Source: Candidatus Evtepia faecavium
GTDB lineage: Bacteria > Bacillota > Clostridia > Oscillospirales > Oscillospiraceae
Reading direction: 5' to 3'
Assembly: GCA_019115545.1 (NCBI GenBank)
Contig: DXDK01000065.1
Coordinates: 1-45,396 of the forward strand
Length of the DNA: 45,396 bases
Shown here one piece after another: positions 31,630-39,698 of the stretch. The notes beneath the pieces are model-generated. The model had not been told where the DNA came from. It ran no database searches and worked only from the letters and a program-made list of their open reading frames with translations. A program made the translations under genes and the position numbers. Positions within the stretch are counted from its first letter, which is position 1. Each line of letters begins with the position of its first letter.

Positions 31630-33396
31630 ATGGAACTGTCCGATCTCATCTCGCTGCTGGGCGGGGTGGCCCTCTTCCTCTTTGGCATGACCCTTATGGG
31701 GGAGGGGCTCAAGAAAGTGGCGGGGAGCAAGCTGGAGCTGGTGCTCTATAAGCTCTCCAGCAGCCCCATCAAGGGCGTGCTTCTGGGCACGGGGGTCACC
31801 GCCATCATTCAGTCCTCCTCGGCCACCTCGGTGATGGTGGTGGGCTTTGTCAACTCCGGCATGATGAAGGTGCGCCAGGCCATCGGCATCGTCCTGGGGG
31901 CCATTCTGGGCACCAGCGTCACCGGCTGGATCCTCTGCCTGTCCGACCTGCAGGGGGGCGCCGGATGGGTCGCCCTGCTGTCCACTGCCACCCTCACCGG
32001 GGTGGTGGCGGTGGCGGGCATCATCCTGCGGATGTTCTGCCACAGCCAGACCAAGCGCCACGTGGGGGACATTCTCCTGGGCTTTGCGGTGCTGATGTTC
32101 GGGATGCAGGCCATGAGCGGCGCGGTGGCCCCCCTTCGGGAGAGCCAGGCCTTTTTGGACCTGCTCACCACCTTCTCCAACCCCCTGCTGGGCATCCTGG
32201 TGGGGATGGCCTTCACCTGCGTTCTCCAGAGCGCCTCCGCCGCTGTGGGTATCCTCCAGGCCCTGGCGGCCACGGGGGCCATCACCTTCGCGGTGGCCTA
32301 TCCCCTCACCATGGGCATCGCCATCGGGGCGGCCATGCCGGTGCTGCTGTCCTCCCTGGGGGCCAACACCAGCGGCAAGCGCACCGCCTTTGTCTATCTG
32401 CTCATCGACGTGCTGGGGGTGGTGATCTGGGGGAGCGTGTTCTACGGGGTGAACGCCGCCGTCCACTTCTCCTTCCTGGAGATGAGCCTGAGCTCCATGC
32501 AGATCGCCCTGCTGAACACCGTCTTCCGCCTGGCCACGGTGCTGGTCCTCACCCCCGTCATCGGCCTGCTGGAAAAGCTGGTCTGCCGCCTCATCCCCAA
32601 CCGGGAGCCCACGGGGCCCGAGGAGGAGGACTTCGACCGGCTGGAGTCCCGCTTCGTCCAGCACCCCGCCCTGGCCCTGGAGCAGAGCCGCCAGGCGGTG
32701 AACAACATGGCCGGGGAGGCCAAGGCCAACCTGGAGGACGCCTTCTACCTCCTCCGGGACTACCAGGAGAAGAAGTTCCAGTTCATCCTCCACCGGGAGG
32801 ACATCATCGACAAGTACGAGGACAAGCTGGGCAGCTACCTCATCCAGCTCACCGGCAAGGAGCTCACCTCCCAGCAGAACAAGGAGGTTACCAAGTACCT
32901 CCACGCCATCGGGGACCTGGAGCGCATCGGCGACCACGCCATGAACATCGCCGAGTGCGCCAAGGAGATCCAGGAGAAGAACGTGGTCTTTTCCAAGGAG
33001 GCCAGCCAGGAGCTGGACGTCCTCTTCGCCGCCGTCCAGGAGATCGTCTACAACGCCATCACGGCCTTCTCCACCAACGACCTGGAGCTGGCCTACCGGG
33101 TGGAGCCCCTGGAGGAGCTCATCGACTCCCTGTGTGACGAAATGAAGCTCCACCACGTGGACCGGCTCCAGCAGGGGATCTGCACCCTCCACCAGGGGTT
33201 CGTGTTCAACGACCTGCTCACCAACTACGAGCGGGTGTCCGACCACTGCTCCAACTTGGCGGTGGCCATGATCGAGCTGGAGTCCGACGCCTTCGACACC
33301 CATCAATATATGATCAGCCTCAAGCAGGCCCGCTCCCACGGCTTTGACCGGTACTATGCCGAGTACCGGCAGAAGTTCTCCCTCCCGGGGGATTGA
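31630..33396 (+). CDS. Na+/phosphate cotransporter with C-terminal PhoU-like domain
   Basis: The 588 residues have an N-terminal Na/Pi-cotransporter core of two inverted repeats. The QSSSATSVMVVGFVNSG motif (61-77) and its partner LQSASAAVGILQAL (near 200) are the substrate-binding signatures. LFGMTLMGEGLKKVAGSKLE is the typical N-terminus. From about 350 to 560 a helical PhoU-like domain follows, with YLHAIGDLERIGDHAMNIAE and the related DLLTNYERVSDHCSNLAVAM. The product imports phosphate (or an anion) with Na+. The start is ATG 31630, with AGGAG 11 nt upstream. A set of direct repeats resembling Pho boxes precedes it. Confidence 0.92.
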   Translation: MELSDLISLLGGVALFLFGMTLMGEGLKKVAGSKLELVLYKLSSSPIKGVLLGTGVTAIIQSSSATSVMVVGFVNSGMMKVRQAIGIVLGAILGTSVTGWILCLSDLQGGAGWVALLSTATLTGVVAVAGIILRMFCHSQTKRHVGDILLGFAVLMFGMQAMSGAVAPLRESQAFLDLLTTFSNPLLGILVGMAFTCVLQSASAAVGILQALAATGAITFAVAYPLTMGIAIGAAMPVLLSSLGANTSGKRTAFVYLLIDVLGVVIWGSVFYGVNAAVHFSFLEMSLSSMQIALLNTVFRLATVLVLTPVIGLLEKLVCRLIPNREPTGPEEEDFDRLESRFVQHPALALEQSRQAVNNMAGEAKANLEDAFYLLRDYQEKKFQFILHREDIIDKYEDKLGSYLIQLTGKELTSQQNKEVTKYLHAIGDLERIGDHAMNIAECAKEIQEKNVVFSKEASQELDVLFAAVQEIVYNAITAFSTNDLELAYRVEPLEELIDSLCDEMKLHHVDRLQQGICTLHQGFVFNDLLTNYERVSDHCSNLAVAMIELESDAFDTHQYMISLKQARSHGFDRYYAEYRQKFSLPGD

Positions 33397-33441
33397 CAGG
33401 GGTGGTATCCTGAGAGAAAAACCCACAAGGAGGCACCATCC

Positions 33442-34038
33442 ATGGACCTGGACCGTCTGCAGAAAAACCTCACCCGGGCGGGGTTTGCCGTCCACCGCTT
33501 CCCCACGGCGGGGGAGGCCAAGGCCTGGCTCACCCGGCAGTGGAAGGGGAAGACCATCGGCGTCGGGGGCAGCATGACCCTGGAGGGCATGGGCCTGTAC
33601 GAGGCCCTCTCCCAGGAGAACACCGTGTACTGGCACTGGCACACCCCGGGCCAGGCCACCCTGGACCAGGCCGCCCAGGCCCAGGTCTACCTCACCAGCG
33701 CCAACGCCCTGGCAGAGACCGGGGAGCTGATCAACATCGACGGCACCGGCAACCGGGTCTCCGCCGCCCTGGGAGCCCATGAGGTGGTGTGCTACGTGGT
33801 GGGGCAGAACAAGGTGGCCCCCACCCTGGACCAGGCCCTCTGGCGGGCCCGGAATATCGCCGCCCCCCTGAATGCCCGGCGGCTCAAGCGGGAGACCCCC
33901 TGCGCCCAGGGGGAGCTGAAGTGCCACGACTGCAAAAGCCCCCAGCGGATCTGCAACGGGCTCTCCCTCCTCTGGCGCCCCATGGGCGGGGCGGGGGAGA
34001 CGGTGGTGGTCCTGGTGGAGGAGGACCTGGGCTATTGA
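33442..34038 (+). CDS. LUD-domain protein (LutC/YkgG-like)
   Basis: The 198 residues have the LUD fold first known from LutB/LutC lactate oxidation proteins. TIGVGGSMTLEGMGLYEAL is the typical substrate-loop segment and LTSANALAETGELINIDGTG the second signature. VCYVVGQNKVAPTLDQALWR follows. The C-terminus has CHDCKSPQRICN (with an earlier Cys in TPCAQGELKC), a possible small metal site. No LutA or LutB gene is near, so lactate use is not implied. Stand-alone forms of this size are common in Clostridia. It begins 45 bp after the Na/Pi gene behind AAGGAGG. Confidence 0.88.
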   Translation: MDLDRLQKNLTRAGFAVHRFPTAGEAKAWLTRQWKGKTIGVGGSMTLEGMGLYEALSQENTVYWHWHTPGQATLDQAAQAQVYLTSANALAETGELINIDGTGNRVSAALGAHEVVCYVVGQNKVAPTLDQALWRARNIAAPLNARRLKRETPCAQGELKCHDCKSPQRICNGLSLLWRPMGGAGETVVVLVEEDLGY

Positions 34039-34067
34039 GCCCGTCCCAACGAAATAGAATGCCCACG

Positions 34068-34105
34068 GGAAGGGCCCGGCTGGATTTTTTCAGCCGGGCC
34101 CTTCC
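34068..34105 (+). terminator. Hairpin after the LUD gene (probable terminator)
   Basis: A perfect 15-bp stem (34068-34082 with 34091-34105) around GGAAGGGCCCGGCTG has an 8-nt loop containing TTTTTT. The U-run after the stem (ATTTTTT) begins 6-7 nt late, so efficiency is uncertain. It separates the LUD gene from spoIIGA. Confidence 0.55.
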
Positions 34106-34106
34106 T

Positions 34107-34139
34107 CTGACATTTTTTGAAGGGACGGCCCCCTATAAT
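34107..34139 (+). promoter_or_regulatory. Promoter of spoIIGA-sigE with wide -35/-10 spacing
   Basis: A perfect TATAAT lies at 34134-34139. No -35 box occurs at 17 bp; CTGACA (34107-34112) is 21 bp upstream. B. subtilis spoIIG has the same oddity (22 bp), where Spo0A binding near -35 activates SigA polymerase. TGTCAGA on the minus strand (34106-34112) shares 5 of 7 bases with the 0A box TGTCGAA. The sequence is seen; Spo0A control is inferred. Confidence 0.55.
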
Positions 34140-34172
34140 GGGGGACAGACCCACGGGACCGGGAGGGAGGGG

Positions 34173-35045
34173 ATGCCGTTGACTGTGGTCTACCTGGACG
34201 CCTTCCTGGCCCTGAACTTCGGGGTGAACTATGCCCTGCTGGCCTGCGCCGGCAAGCTGGACGGGGAGCCCCGGGCCCCCGGGCGGATGGCCTTGGGGGC
34301 GGCCCTGGGGGCGGGATACGCCGCCCTGGCCCTGGCCCCGGGGTGGGGCTTTCTGGAGCACCCGGCCTGCCAGGCGGGGGCGGCGGTGGTCATGCTCCTG
34401 GCGGCCTATGGCCGCTCGGAGAAGCTGCTGCGCACGGGAGGGATCTTCCTGGTCCTCTCCTGCGCCTTCGGGGGGCTGTTGCTGCTGCTCTCCCTGGCCC
34501 GGGGGACCCCGGCGGGGCCGGGAGGCCTCCTGGGCCCCGGGCTGGGGATGCGGGGCATCCTCATTGCGGCGGCGCTGTGCTACGGGGTCCTCTCCCTGGT
34601 GCTGGGGCGGCAGTTCACCCACACCCGTACCGGGGGGGAGCTGCAGAACCTCACCCTCTCCCGGGGCCGGCGGACGGTGGAGCTGCTGGCCCTGTACGAC
34701 ACGGGCAACACCCTCCGGGACCCCCTCACCGGCCGGCCGGTGGTGGTGGTGGAGGGGGAGAAGCTCTCCCCTCTCCTGCCGGAGCTGGGGGAGCTGGACC
34801 GCCAGCGCCTGGCCCATCCGGTGGAACTGCTCCGGGACCTCCATGACCGGGCGGGGGCGCTGGGGCTCCAGCTGCTGCCCTACCGGGCGGTGGGGGTGGA
34901 GTGCGGCCTGCTGCTGGCCCTGCGGGTGGACCGGGCCCGGTGGGGCGGGGGAGAGTACCGGGACTGCCTCACCGCCCTGTCCCCCACCCCCCTGTCCGAC
35001 GGCGGGGGATACAGCGCCCTCATCGGAGGGCAGGAGGGAAGCTGA
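34173..35045 (+). CDS. spoIIGA: Sporulation sigma-E processing peptidase SpoIIGA
   Basis: SpoIIGA is a membrane aspartic protease that removes the pro-peptide of SigE. The 290 residues start with [20 protein letters not shown], the family's first helix, and five hydrophobic helices follow to about residue 150. The soluble C-terminal domain has the catalytic motif [20 protein letters not shown] (DTGN), as in retropepsin-like proteases. [18 protein letters not shown] is the second flap-like segment. The start is ATG 34173, after GGGAGGGAGG; TTG 34179 is possible. It precedes sigE, its substrate, by 17 bp, the classical arrangement. Confidence 0.93.
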   Translation: MPLTVVYLDAFLALNFGVNYALLACAGKLDGEPRAPGRMALGAALGAGYAALALAPGWGFLEHPACQAGAAVVMLLAAYGRSEKLLRTGGIFLVLSCAFGGLLLLLSLARGTPAGPGGLLGPGLGMRGILIAAALCYGVLSLVLGRQFTHTRTGGELQNLTLSRGRRTVELLALYDTGNTLRDPLTGRPVVVVEGEKLSPLLPELGELDRQRLAHPVELLRDLHDRAGALGLQLLPYRAVGVECGLLLALRVDRARWGGGEYRDCLTALSPTPLSDGGGYSALIGGQEGS

Positions 35046-35062
35046 ACAAGGAGGGATCCCAT

Positions 35063-35791
35063 GTGAACGTATCCGCACGACCCTGGCTCTGGCCCCTGCG
35101 CCGGTGGCTGGCCCGCCGCCGGCTGGGGCTGCCGGGGAAGATCATGTACATCGGGGGCAGCGACGTGCTCCCCGCCCCCCTGGGGAAGGAGGAGGAGGGC
35201 CAGCTCATCGCCCGCCTGGCCCAGGGGGACCAGAGCGCCTCCGGCCCCCTCATCGAGCACAACCTCCGCCTGGTGGTGTACATCGCCCGGCGGTTTGAAA
35301 ACACGGGGATCAACATCGAGGATCTGATCTCCATCGGCACCATCGGCCTGATCAAGGCGGTGGGGACCTATCAGCCGGCCAAGAAGATCAAGCTGGCCAC
35401 CTATGCCTCCCGGTGCATCGAGAACGAGATCCTCATGCACCTGCGCAAAACCGCCGGGCAGAAGAGCGAGGTCCCCTTTGACGAGCCCCTGAGCACCGAC
35501 GGCAACGGCAACGAGCTCCTCCTCTCGGACATCCTGGGCACCGAGAGCGACCTGGTGGTCCGCCCCATGGAGGAGGACGCCGACCGGCAGGTGCTCTCCC
35601 AGGCCCTGGCCACCCTGCCGGACCGGGAGCGGGAGATCATCACCCTCCGCTTCGGCCTGGGGGGCCGCCAGGAGCACACCCAGAAAGAGGTGGCCGACCG
35701 GCTGGGGATCTCCCAGTCCTACATCTCCCGGCTGGAGAAGCGGATCATCACCCGGCTGAAAAAGGAGATCCTGAAGGTCATGGAGATCTAA
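35063..35791 (+). CDS. sigE: RNA polymerase sporulation sigma factor SigE (pro-form)
   Basis: SigE directs mother-cell transcription early in sporulation. The 242 residues begin with a basic, amphipathic pro-sequence (about 1-28). [13 protein letters not shown] follows, matching the B. subtilis processing region YYIGGSEALPPPL. Region 2 has [20 protein letters not shown] and [15 protein letters not shown]; region 4 has the [23 protein letters not shown]. The start is GTG 35063, with AGGAGG 8 nt upstream. In many Clostridia and Bacillus sigG follows sigE; here it does not, and the transcript ends at a strong terminator. The spoIVA promoter in this window is a probable target. Confidence 0.97.
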   Translation: MNVSARPWLWPLRRWLARRRLGLPGKIMYIGGSDVLPAPLGKEEEGQLIARLAQGDQSASGPLIEHNLRLVVYIARRFENTGINIEDLISIGTIGLIKAVGTYQPAKKIKLATYASRCIENEILMHLRKTAGQKSEVPFDEPLSTDGNGNELLLSDILGTESDLVVRPMEEDADRQVLSQALATLPDREREIITLRFGLGGRQEHTQKEVADRLGISQSYISRLEKRIITRLKKEILKVMEI

Positions 35792-35831
35792 AAAACGGGA
35801 CGTACTTTGGGAAAAGTACGTCCCGTTTTTT
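35791..35831 (+). terminator. Bidirectional terminator between sigE and putP
   Basis: A long stem built on CGGGACGTACTT / AAGTACGTCCCG (35796-35807 with 35814-35825), flanked by A-run and T-run, starts directly at the sigE stop codon. It can end both convergent transcripts. Confidence 0.92.
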
Positions 35832-35857
35832 GCAGTGGAAGATGGAAAAGGTCTGGG

Positions 35858-37387
35858 TCAGACGGACTCGAAGGTCTCCACGATCTCCTTGTCCGGGGGG
35901 GCGGTGGCCAGGGAGACGGCCACGATGACCACGCAGCCCACCAGGAAGGCGGGGAGGAGTTCATAGATCCCCCAGGCCCCGCCCATGGGGGCGATGAGGT
36001 ACTTCCAGATGAAGACCATGGCGCCGCCGGCGATCATGCCGGCGATGGCCCCGTACTTGTTGGTCCGCTTCCAGAACAGGGAGAAGAGGACCAGGGGCCC
36101 GAAGGAGGCGCCGAAGCCTGCCCAGGCGAAGGAGACGATGTTGAACACCGTGCTGTTGGGGTCCCAAGCCAGGAAGATGGCCACGACGGCGATGACGATG
36201 ACGGTGGTCCGGGCGGCCCGCATGGCGGCCTTGGGGCTGAGCTTCAGGCCGAAGAAGTCCTGGATCAGGTCATGGGACATGCTGGAGGCGGCGGCCAGCA
36301 GCTGGGAGTCGGCGGTGGACATGGTGGAGGCCAGGATGCCTGCCAGCACCACGCCGGCGATGATGGCGAAGAGCACCCCGTGCTGGCTGAGCAGGTCAGA
36401 CAGGCGGATGATGATGGTCTCTGCCTCGGCGCTGGAGCCCAGGAAGGGGATCTTGCCGGTCTGGGTGACGCCCAGGCCCACGATGCCGATGAGGATGGCG
36501 ATGAACATGGAGATGACCACCCACACCGTGGCGATGCGCCGGGAGACCTTCAGCTTGGCGTCGTCCTCAATGGCCATGAACCGCAGCAGGATGTGGGGCA
36601 TGCCGAAGTAGCCCAACCCCCAGGCCAAGGTGGAGGCGATGCTGAGCGCCCCGTAGGAACTGGCCTGGCCGGCGGCGGCGTCGTACCCCTGGGTCATGTT
36701 CAGGTACCCGGGCAGGGAGGCGGCGTGGTTGGCCACCAGCTCCCACCCGCCGGCCTGCTGGATGCCGAAGAGGACGATGAAGATCAGGGCAAAGGTCATG
36801 ATGATGCTCTGGATCAGGTCGGTGGTGGACACCGCCAGGAAGCCCCCCAGCACCGTGTAGCCGATGACCACGGCGGCGCCGATGATCATGGTGGTGTGGT
36901 AATCCACCCCGAACAGGCTGTTGAACAGGGTGCCGATGGCCTTAAAGCCGGAGGCGGTGTAGGGGACGAAGAAGATCAGGATCACCACCGCGGCGATGCA
37001 GGAGAGGACGTTGCGCTGGTCCTTGTACCGCCGGGAGAAGAAGCTGGGGATGGTGATGGCCCCCACCTTGGCGGTGTACCGCCGCAGGCGCTTGGCCACG
37101 ATGAGCCAGTTGAGATAGGTGCCGATGGCCAGGCCGATGGCGGTCCAGCCCACCTCGGCCACCCCGGCCAGATAGGCCAGGCCGGGCAGACCCATGAGCA
37201 GGTAGCTGCTCATGTCTGAGGCCTCGGCGCTCATGGCGGTGACGATGGGGCCCAGTTTCCGGCCGCCCAGGTAGAACTCGTTGGAGCTGTCGCCCCCGCC
37301 CTTGCGGCTGCAGTAGACCCCCACCAGCACCATGGCCACCAGATAGACCACGATGGTCAGCAGGATGCAGATTTGGGATGTTGTCAT
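35858..37387 (-). CDS. putP: Sodium/proline symporter (SSS family, PutP-like)
   Basis: PutP takes up proline with Na+. The 509 residues give about 13 helices. Family motifs are FYLGGRKLGPIVTAMSAEAS (residues 38-57, the Na+ and substrate region), SDMSSYLLMGLPGLAYLAG, IPSFFSRRY, VLGGFLAVSTTDLIQSIIM and ILASTMSTADSQLLAAASS. These match PutP better than the panthothenate or glucose branches. A good promoter with an adjacent 36-bp palindrome and a TetR gene just upstream suggest repression. The downstream terminator is shared with sigE. Confidence 0.92.
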   Translation of the reverse strand: MTTSQICILLTIVVYLVAMVLVGVYCSRKGGGDSSNEFYLGGRKLGPIVTAMSAEASDMSSYLLMGLPGLAYLAGVAEVGWTAIGLAIGTYLNWLIVAKRLRRYTAKVGAITIPSFFSRRYKDQRNVLSCIAAVVILIFFVPYTASGFKAIGTLFNSLFGVDYHTTMIIGAAVVIGYTVLGGFLAVSTTDLIQSIIMTFALIFIVLFGIQQAGGWELVANHAASLPGYLNMTQGYDAAAGQASSYGALSIASTLAWGLGYFGMPHILLRFMAIEDDAKLKVSRRIATVWVVISMFIAILIGIVGLGVTQTGKIPFLGSSAEAETIIIRLSDLLSQHGVLFAIIAGVVLAGILASTMSTADSQLLAAASSMSHDLIQDFFGLKLSPKAAMRAARTTVIVIAVVAIFLAWDPNSTVFNIVSFAWAGFGASFGPLVLFSLFWKRTNKYGAIAGMIAGGAMVFIWKYLIAPMGGAWGIYELLPAFLVGCVVIVAVSLATAPPDKEIVETFESV

Positions 37388-37477
37388 AGGATACCTCTTT
37401 TCTCTCTAGGTTGCAATCGGAGCGGACCCGCCGCGGCCCGGGTGGGGGCGGGGCAGGTCCGGGTGATGCTGTTCCCT

Positions 37478-37506
37478 ATCTTACCACGGACGAAAATGGA
37501 ACGCAA
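37478..37506 (-). promoter_or_regulatory. Promoter of putP
   Basis: On the minus strand TTGCGT (37501-37506) and TAAGAT (37478-37483) are 17 bp apart. The -35 box starts 3 bp from the large palindrome. The leader before the putP ATG is about 85 nt. Confidence 0.7.
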
Positions 37507-37509
37507 TGC

Positions 37510-37545
37510 AGAACGACGTATAGACCATAGTCTATACGTCGTTCT
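37510..37545 (-). promoter_or_regulatory. 36-bp perfect palindrome, probable TetR operator
   Basis: Arms AGAACGACGTATAGAC (37510-37525) and GTCTATACGTCGTTCT (37530-37545) match over all 16 bp around a 4-nt centre. There is no T-run on either side, so it is not a typical terminator. It sits between tetR and the putP -35 box, a fitting place for a dimeric repressor pair or an activator. Confidence 0.65.
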
Positions 37546-37585
37546 AAACAATCTGGAAAAGAGCTGGAAAATAAAGGGTTTTTGA

Positions 37586-38191
37586 TTAGACGATTTCTGG
37601 ACGGAGAACTGGAAGAAATTGGGCGAGAAACCGGGGCATCTGCTCCCCGGCATAGCCGGCCAGAGAGTATTCCCCCCCGCACAGGCACCAGTCATAGAGC
37701 AGGGCCCGCTCGCACAGGGCGTAGACCTTCACCATGTCGTTGACGCTCTGCTGCTGGGTGAGCTGGCCGGCGGCCTGCCCCTGGGCGATGATCTGCCGGA
37801 GCAGGCGGTAATAGGTCCGCCGGTGGTCCAGCAGGTGGCGGGCCCCGGAGGTCACCAGCTGGGTGGACAGCAGCCGGGCCAGCAGGTCCAGGGGGACCCG
37901 GGCCTCGATCATCTGAAAGAGGGCCTGGTTGAGGAAGAGGAGCTGGTCCATGGCGGGCATGTTCCGGTCCATGGTCTCCTGGAGGTCCTGGTACTTCCGG
38001 TCAAAGAGGTCGCTGAGGGTGGACAGCAGGGCGTCCTTCCCCCCGAAGTAGTGGTAGAAGGACCCCTTGGAGGTGTGGGAGGCGGCGATGATCTCCTCCA
38101 CGGTGGTGTCCTCGTACCCCTGCTCGTAGAACAGCTGCCAGGCGGCGTCCACGATGCTGGCCCGGGTGTTCCGGGCGTTCTTCTTGGCCAT
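37586..38191 (-). CDS. TetR/AcrR-family transcriptional regulator
   Basis: The 201 residues have the TetR N-terminal DNA-binding domain: TRASIVDAAWQLFYEQGYED, then TTVEEIIAASHTSKGSFYHY (recognition helix) and FGGKDALLSTLSDLFD. The C-terminal ligand domain is unassigned, with C-rich LCERALLYDWCLCGGEYSLA near the end. The start is ATG 38189-38191; the frame is open six codons further upstream but would overlap the alaX stop. It is 198 bp from putP, with the palindrome in between, so putP is the likely target. Ligand unknown. Confidence 0.9.
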   Translation of the reverse strand: MAKKNARNTRASIVDAAWQLFYEQGYEDTTVEEIIAASHTSKGSFYHYFGGKDALLSTLSDLFDRKYQDLQETMDRNMPAMDQLLFLNQALFQMIEARVPLDLLARLLSTQLVTSGARHLLDHRRTYYRLLRQIIAQGQAAGQLTQQQSVNDMVKVYALCERALLYDWCLCGGEYSLAGYAGEQMPRFLAQFLPVLRPEIV

Positions 38192-38205
38192 GCGGGTGCC
38201 CCCCC

Positions 38206-39354
38206 TCACTGGAAATAGGCCAGGATGGCTTCCCGGCCCGCCGTCACCGAGCCCTGGATCATGGTGGGCTGGCCGCCCCCCTTGCCCCCCAGGGCGGCGT
38301 TGATGGCCTTGGCCTGGGCCCGCAGGTCCACCGTCCGGCTGCCCATGACGTAGCGGTAGCCGGCCTGGTCACTGCCGGTGAACACGGCGCAGATGCCGGA
38401 GCATTTCTCCATCCCGGCGTTGGCCAGGGCCCGGAGGCTGCCTGCGTCCAAATCCTCCTGGAAGAGGCAGAGGTTGCCCTCCGTCTCCGGCAGGGAGCGG
38501 GCCTTTTCCAGCACCAGGGCCTGGCGGGCGGCCTTCAGGGCCTCCTTGAGGCCCTCCATCTCTCCCAGAATCCGCTGAACCCCCTGGGCGGCCTGGGGCT
38601 GTTGGACGGACAGGGCGGCGGAGATGGCGGAGATGTTCTCCTGCTTCACCTGGTAGTCCCGGAGGGCCAGCTTCCCGGCGGCCATCCAGATGCGGATGCC
38701 CCCCCGGTGGCGCATGGCGTCCAGGAGCTTCACCAGGCCGATCTCCCCGGTGTGCTTCACGTGGGGGGCGCAGCAGGCGCACACGTCGCAGCCTTCGATG
38801 GTGACGATGCGGACGTTCTCCGTGAGGTCCAGCTTGCTGCGGTAGTCCAGGCCGGCCAGGGTGTCCGGATCGGGATAGACGGCGGTGACGGGGCGGTTCT
38901 CCGTGATGATGGCGTTGGCCCGGTCCTCGATCTCCCGGAGCTGGGCGGGGGAGAGCTCCTTGTCAAAGTCCAGGATCACCGCATCCTCCCCCATGTGGAA
39001 GCCCACGTTGGTGCAGCCGTAGAGGCTGTGGGCCAGGCCGGAGATCACGTGCTCCCCGGAGTGGCACTGCATCCGGCCAAAGCGCAGGGCCCAGTCCAGC
39101 TCCCCCTGGACGGTGTCCCCGGGGGAGAGGGGGGCGTCGGTGGTGTGGAGGATGGCGTTCCCCACCTCCTGGACATCCAGGACGGCGGCGCCCCCCAGGG
39201 TGCCCTGGTCGGCGGGCTGGCCGCCCCCCTCGGGGAAGAAGGCGGTCTGGTCCAGGGTTACCTGCCACCGGCCCTCCCCGGCGGCCTGGCAGGTGAGGAC
39301 CCGGGCGGAAAAGGCCCGGCAGTGGCTGTCCTGGTCATAGAGTTTGATGGTCAT
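38206..39354 (-). CDS. Alanyl-tRNA editing protein (AlaX-type, with DHHA1 domain)
   Basis: AlaX proteins hydrolyse mischarged Ser- or Gly-tRNA(Ala) in trans. The 382 residues have an N-terminal beta-barrel (DQTAFFPEGGGQPADQGTLG), the zinc/editing site HSGEH (H98, H102) and the C194-H198 CxxxH element within CDVCACCAPHVKHTGEIG. A C-terminal DHHA1-like domain ends with LGGKGGGQPTMIQGS, typical of AlaRS C-domains. This is the long form. The start is ATG 39352-39354, with AGGAGG upstream; the frame is open upstream only through the tRNA gene. No promoter is visible, so it may be read from the tRNA promoter or a weak one. Confidence 0.9.
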   Translation of the reverse strand: MTIKLYDQDSHCRAFSARVLTCQAAGEGRWQVTLDQTAFFPEGGGQPADQGTLGGAAVLDVQEVGNAILHTTDAPLSPGDTVQGELDWALRFGRMQCHSGEHVISGLAHSLYGCTNVGFHMGEDAVILDFDKELSPAQLREIEDRANAIITENRPVTAVYPDPDTLAGLDYRSKLDLTENVRIVTIEGCDVCACCAPHVKHTGEIGLVKLLDAMRHRGGIRIWMAAGKLALRDYQVKQENISAISAALSVQQPQAAQGVQRILGEMEGLKEALKAARQALVLEKARSLPETEGNLCLFQEDLDAGSLRALANAGMEKCSGICAVFTGSDQAGYRYVMGSRTVDLRAQAKAINAALGGKGGGQPTMIQGSVTAGREAILAYFQ

Positions 39355-39432
39355 ACGATGCTCCCTCCTGTGGAAACTTCGGTGTAATATCGGGTGCCCG
39401 GCGCCGGAGGGGCGCCGGGGGCGTGACGGAAT

Positions 39433-39467
39433 AAAAAAACGACCGCACCCTTCGGTACGGTCGTTTT
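39433..39467 (-). terminator. Terminator directly after tRNA-Leu
   Basis: On the minus strand ACGACCGTACC pairs with GGTGCGGTCGT (one U-G pair), with a GAAG loop, followed by seven T. The stem starts almost at the CCA end of the tRNA. Confidence 0.88.
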
Positions 39468-39555
39468 TGGTGCGCGAGGCGGGACTTGAACCCGCACGTG
39501 CGTATTGCACACTAGAACCTGAATCTAGCGAGTCTGCCAATTCCACCACTCGCGC
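39468..39555 (-). tRNA. tRNA-Leu (anticodon CAG)
   Basis: The 88-nt sequence folds as a class II tRNA. The acceptor stem is GCGCGAG / CTCGCGC with A and an encoded CCA. The D-arm contains GTGGAATTGGCAGAC. The anticodon stem CTAGA/TCTAG has the loop TTCAGGT (anticodon CAG). There is a long variable arm (TGTGCAATACGCACG) and a T-arm with GGTTCAAGTCC. It reads CTG codons, which are very frequent in this GC-rich genome. Confidence 0.96.
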
Positions 39556-39599
39556 GTTTTGCCGCTGTCGGAGGGGTTGCCTCGTTCAGTGCGAGATTT

Positions 39600-39628
39600 A
39601 TAATATCACAGCCCCCAGGGGATGTCAA
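39600..39628 (-). promoter_or_regulatory. Strong promoter of tRNA-Leu
   Basis: On the minus strand a perfect TTGACA (39623-39628) and TATTAT (39600-39605) are 17 bp apart, about 45 bp before the mature tRNA 5' end. Confidence 0.85.
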
Positions 39629-39655
39629 GCACTTTTTTCGACTTTTTTGAGAAAT

Positions 39656-39693
39656 TTTCCGGGGCCCCGCCGGCGGGGGAGAGGCCCCGGAAA
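39656..39693 (-). terminator. Terminator after upp
   Basis: An 11-bp stem TTTCCGGGGCC / GGCCCCGGAAA (39656-39666 with 39683-39693) encloses a GC-rich inner stem and is followed by a weak AATTTCT tract on the minus strand. Confidence 0.65.
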
Positions 39694-39698
39694 GGGCC

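Noticed and set aside
31513-33927. An 804-codon open frame on the minus strand, opposite the Na/Pi gene
   Set aside because: It is the reverse reading of a well-supported transporter gene, with repetitive Gly/His/Leu composition and no recognisable domain.
37510-37545. The large palindrome as a terminator of tetR
   Set aside because: No T-run follows on either strand and the GC content is moderate, so an operator is more likely.
39355-39549. Longer version of the tRNA-editing protein running through the tRNA-Leu gene
   Set aside because: The first 65 codons coincide with the tRNA and its terminator, while ATG 39352-39354 has an AGGAGG site.
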